Assembly: GCA_934271085.1 (NCBI GenBank)
Contig: CAKQQU010000064.1
Coordinates: 1 to 7,161 of the forward strand
Direction of reading: 5' to 3'
Source of the DNA: an uncultured Bacillota bacterium
Lineage (GTDB): Bacteria; Bacillota; Dehalobacteriia; UBA4068
Length of the DNA stretch: 7,161 nucleotides
Shown here: piece after piece, positions 5,357 to 7,161 of the stretch
Position numbering within the stretch: position 1 is the stretch's first letter
How the letters are laid out: each line of letters begins with the position of its first letter
Position numbers and translations under genes: made by a program
Notes under the pieces: generated by a model
The model's input: only the letters and a program-made list of their open reading frames with translations
What the model was told of the DNA's origin: nothing
The model's database searches: none

Positions 5357-6211
5357 ATGATTCAATGGTATCCTGGCCATATGGCCAAAACAAAGAAAAA
5401 TATTGAAGCTGATCTGGCCCTGGTGGATATGATTATCGAGGTAGTTGACGCGCGTATCCCAAACTCATCCCGTAATCCGGATCTCATGCCCTATACTAAG
5501 AAAAAAGCCCATTTACTGCTGCTTAATAAAAGCGATCTGGCTGATGAGAAATTGACCAGAACCTGGCTTAATTATTACAGGACCATGGGCTATATCCCTG
5601 CTGCAGTCAATGCTTCCCGCAAGCAGGGTATGCGGGAGATGATGTCTGCTATCCAGGAGGCGGCAAAACCTATACAGGAAAGGCTTAAGGCCAAAGGCCG
5701 GCTGCAGCGTGCGGTAAGAGCCATGGTCATAGGCATACCTAATTGCGGCAAATCAACTGTAATCAATTCCCTGGCTCCCCGTTCGGCGGCAAAAACAGGC
5801 AATAAGCCCGGTGTTACCCGGGGCAGCCAGTGGGTAAAAACCAATGCCGGTATAGAATTACTGGATACTCCCGGTATGCTTTGGCCTAAATTTGCTGATG
5901 AAACAACAGCTTTTAATCTGGCGGTATGCGGCTCCATCTCTGACAGCGTTTTTCCGGTATATTCCGTAGCCTGCCAGCTTGCAGAGACTTTGGCAAGGCT
6001 GGTCCCCGACGAGCTGGCCGCAAGGTATAAGCTGGAGCGGCTGCCGGAAAGCGGAGGCGAGCTTCTTTTGGAGATCGCCGGAAAGCGGGGGCTGCTGGGG
6101 CCCGGTGGGAAACCCCGGGATGAAGATGCGGCTATGCTCCTTATTCAGGAATTCCGGTCCGGCAAAATATGCAGAATAACAATGGAACTGCCTCCGAGGT
6201 GCAGCAAATGA
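5357..6211 (+). CDS. rbgA: Ribosome biogenesis GTPase RbgA (YlqF)
   Basis: RbgA is a circularly permuted GTPase that acts late in assembly of the 50S ribosomal subunit. The 284-residue protein shows the permuted motif order G4-G1-G2-G3: NKSD (57-60), GIPNCGKS (126-133), GVTRG with T154 (152-156) and DTPG (170-173). The N-terminus IQWYPGHMAK holds H8, matching the histidine that contributes to GTP hydrolysis in Bacillus subtilis RbgA, and is followed by VDARIP (30-35). The C-terminal helical domain, thought to contact rRNA, ends with the family-typical FRSGKICRITME. The length is normal. The start ATG has GAGGT four bases upstream (5348-5352). It opens the rightward operon, has its own promoter just after the aroK terminator, and shares the ATGA overlap with rnhB, a very common Bacillota arrangement. 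Confidence 0.97.
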   Translation: MIQWYPGHMAKTKKNIEADLALVDMIIEVVDARIPNSSRNPDLMPYTKKKAHLLLLNKSDLADEKLTRTWLNYYRTMGYIPAAVNASRKQGMREMMSAIQEAAKPIQERLKAKGRLQRAVRAMVIGIPNCGKSTVINSLAPRSAAKTGNKPGVTRGSQWVKTNAGIELLDTPGMLWPKFADETTAFNLAVCGSISDSVFPVYSVACQLAETLARLVPDELAARYKLERLPESGGELLLEIAGKRGLLGPGGKPRDEDAAMLLIQEFRSGKICRITMELPPRCSK

Positions 6212-6840
6212 CCGCAGCAAATAAGCAGGAACTTGAAAAAGAATACGAAAGACTGTATGAACTAAGTCGTTATGAAAGAGATTTACGGGATCGGGGGATC
6301 CAGCTGATCTGCGGTATTGACGAAGCCGGCAGAGGCCCCCTGGCCGGGCCGGTCACGGCTGCGGCGGTAATACTTCCTCCTGACTGCCTGATCTGCGGTA
6401 TCGATGACAGCAAAAAACTGTCCGCTAAAAAACGCGAAGCATTGGCGGTTCAGATCAAGGAAAAAGCCATTGCCTGGGCCTGCGCCAGCGTAAATCAACG
6501 CGTTATTGATGATATCAATATATTGGAGGCCAGCAAACTGGCGATGCGGCGAGCAGTAGCAAAGCTGTCCGTCAGGCCGGATTTTCTGCTGATAGACGCG
6601 GTGGATCCCGGCATAGATATTCCCTGTTCCCCTATTATTCACGGGGATGCCCTGAGCATATCTATAGCTGCTGCCAGTATAATAGCCAAGACCTCCAGGG
6701 ATCAGCTTATGATGCTGGCTGATAAAAAATGGCCGCAGTACGGTTTTGCCAGGCACAAAGGCTATCCTACCGCCTTACATAAGGAAGCGTTGAAAAAATA
6801 TGGTTACTGCCCTCTGCACAGAAAAAGTTTTAGGTATTGA
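6208..6840 (+). CDS. rnhB: Ribonuclease HII
   Basis: RNase HII cuts the RNA strand of RNA-DNA hybrids and starts removal of single ribonucleotides misincorporated in DNA. From the ATG at 6208 the protein has 210 residues. Its catalytic set is complete: D38 and E39 in CGIDEAGRGPLAGPV, D130 in LLIDAV, and D165 in KTSRD; DSKKLS (67-72) and YGFARHKGYPT near the C-terminus are also typical. The charged N-terminal helix (ELEKEYERLYELSRYERDLR) is usual in Bacillota homologues. An ATG at 6169 would add 13 residues but has no clear ribosome site, whereas 6208 has GAGGT seven bases upstream (6196-6200) and forms an ATGA overlap with the rbgA stop, the classic sign of coupled translation. yraN follows after 14 bases. 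Confidence 0.97.
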   Translation: MTAANKQELEKEYERLYELSRYERDLRDRGIQLICGIDEAGRGPLAGPVTAAAVILPPDCLICGIDDSKKLSAKKREALAVQIKEKAIAWACASVNQRVIDDINILEASKLAMRRAVAKLSVRPDFLLIDAVDPGIDIPCSPIIHGDALSISIAAASIIAKTSRDQLMMLADKKWPQYGFARHKGYPTALHKEALKKYGYCPLHRKSFRY

Positions 6841-6854
6841 CGGGGGCTGGATTT

Positions 6855-7161
6855 ATGGTAAATACTAAAGAATATGGCAACTGCGGTGAGGATATTGCTG
6901 CCGAATTTTTAAAAAAATCCGGATACAGGATAATAGAGCGAAATTACCGGAGAAAATGCGGCGAGATAGATATAATCGCCGCAAAGGCCGGCGTATGCTA
7001 TTTTATTGAGGTAAAAGCCAAGCATGATACGGGCTTTTCCACCCCGGCGGACAATGTAAATTATCGTAAAAGACGGCATATTGCCGATGCCGCCATGATA
7101 TGGCTGGCAGAAAACGGCGATATGCTTACAGGCTGTCTGGTTGCGGAGGTAAATCTGACTA
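6855..7161 (+). CDS. yraN: UPF0102 protein YraN, partial (3' end outside window)
   Basis: The first 102 codons of a UPF0102 protein, a small family of about 120 residues with a restriction-endonuclease-like fold whose cellular role is not settled; only about 15-20 residues should be missing. Visible family marks are YGNCGEDIAAEFLKKSGY (7-24), RNYRRKCGEIDIIA (29-42) with the acidic pair E37 and D39, and IEVKAKHDTGFSTPADNV (51-68), where E52 and K54 of EVK complete the nuclease-like active-site pattern. Many relatives have arginine two positions after EVK; here it is lysine. The start ATG is preceded by GGGGG (6842-6846) with eight bases between. It lies 14 bases after rnhB, and rnhB-yraN is a widely conserved pair, suggesting a shared nucleic-acid role. 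Confidence 0.93.
   Translation, partial: MVNTKEYGNCGEDIAAEFLKKSGYRIIERNYRRKCGEIDIIAAKAGVCYFIEVKAKHDTGFSTPADNVNYRKRRHIADAAMIWLAENGDMLTGCLVAEVNLT

Noticed and set aside
6169..6207. Upstream ATG for rnhB (13 extra residues)
   Set aside because: It has no clear ribosome site, and it would overlap rbgA by 43 bases. The ATG at 6208 has GAGGT and a 4-base overlap.
6283..6756. 157-codon minus-strand open frame
   Set aside because: It is antisense to rnhB, which has a complete catalytic set. No motif is seen in the opposite frame.
1..7161. A novel defence, mobile or biosynthetic system
   Set aside because: Every gene belongs to a common housekeeping or widespread family. I found no direct-repeat array, transposase, phage gene, tRNA or attachment site, and no long unexplained spacer other than the nadK-aroK promoter region.

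Overview
The window is ordinary bacterial chromosome, about half G+C, made of housekeeping genes in two divergent groups. The gene content (nadK-argR-recN on one side, rbgA-rnhB-yraN on the other), AGGAG-type ribosome binding sites and the ArgR/AhrC-type repressor point to a Bacillota (Firmicutes) bacterium. An anaerobic Clostridia or Negativicutes lineage is possible, but the sequence alone does not fix it. There is no rRNA, tRNA, mobile element or CRISPR array, and I see no defence system or new multigene system.

Left arm (1-4499, all minus strand, read right to left): nadK (NAD kinase), argR (arginine repressor), recN (repair ATPase), a four-helix DUF1648 membrane protein, a HAD-family phosphatase, and the first 69 codons of pyrE (orotate phosphoribosyltransferase), which runs off the left edge. 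The first five genes are 4 to 43 bases apart and look like one operon. pyrE follows after a 94-base gap that holds a strong hairpin and a weak promoter candidate, so it may be separately controlled.

Divergent spacer (4500-4675 and the start of aroK): AT-rich. It holds a candidate nadK promoter, a 34-bp dyad lying over that promoter's -10 box, and a weak ARG-box-like site that could let ArgR control its own operon.

Right arm (4676-7161, plus strand): an atypical shikimate kinase (aroK) with an unclear start codon, then an intrinsic terminator whose stem overlaps the -10 box of the next promoter, then the tightly packed group rbgA (50S assembly GTPase), rnhB (RNase HII) and yraN (UPF0102, cut by the right edge). 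rbgA and rnhB overlap by 4 bases (ATGA).

The most useful second looks are regulatory: the terminator/promoter overlap at 5268-5324, the aroK start region, and the dyad over the nadK promoter. The active-site departures in AroK and RecN come next.
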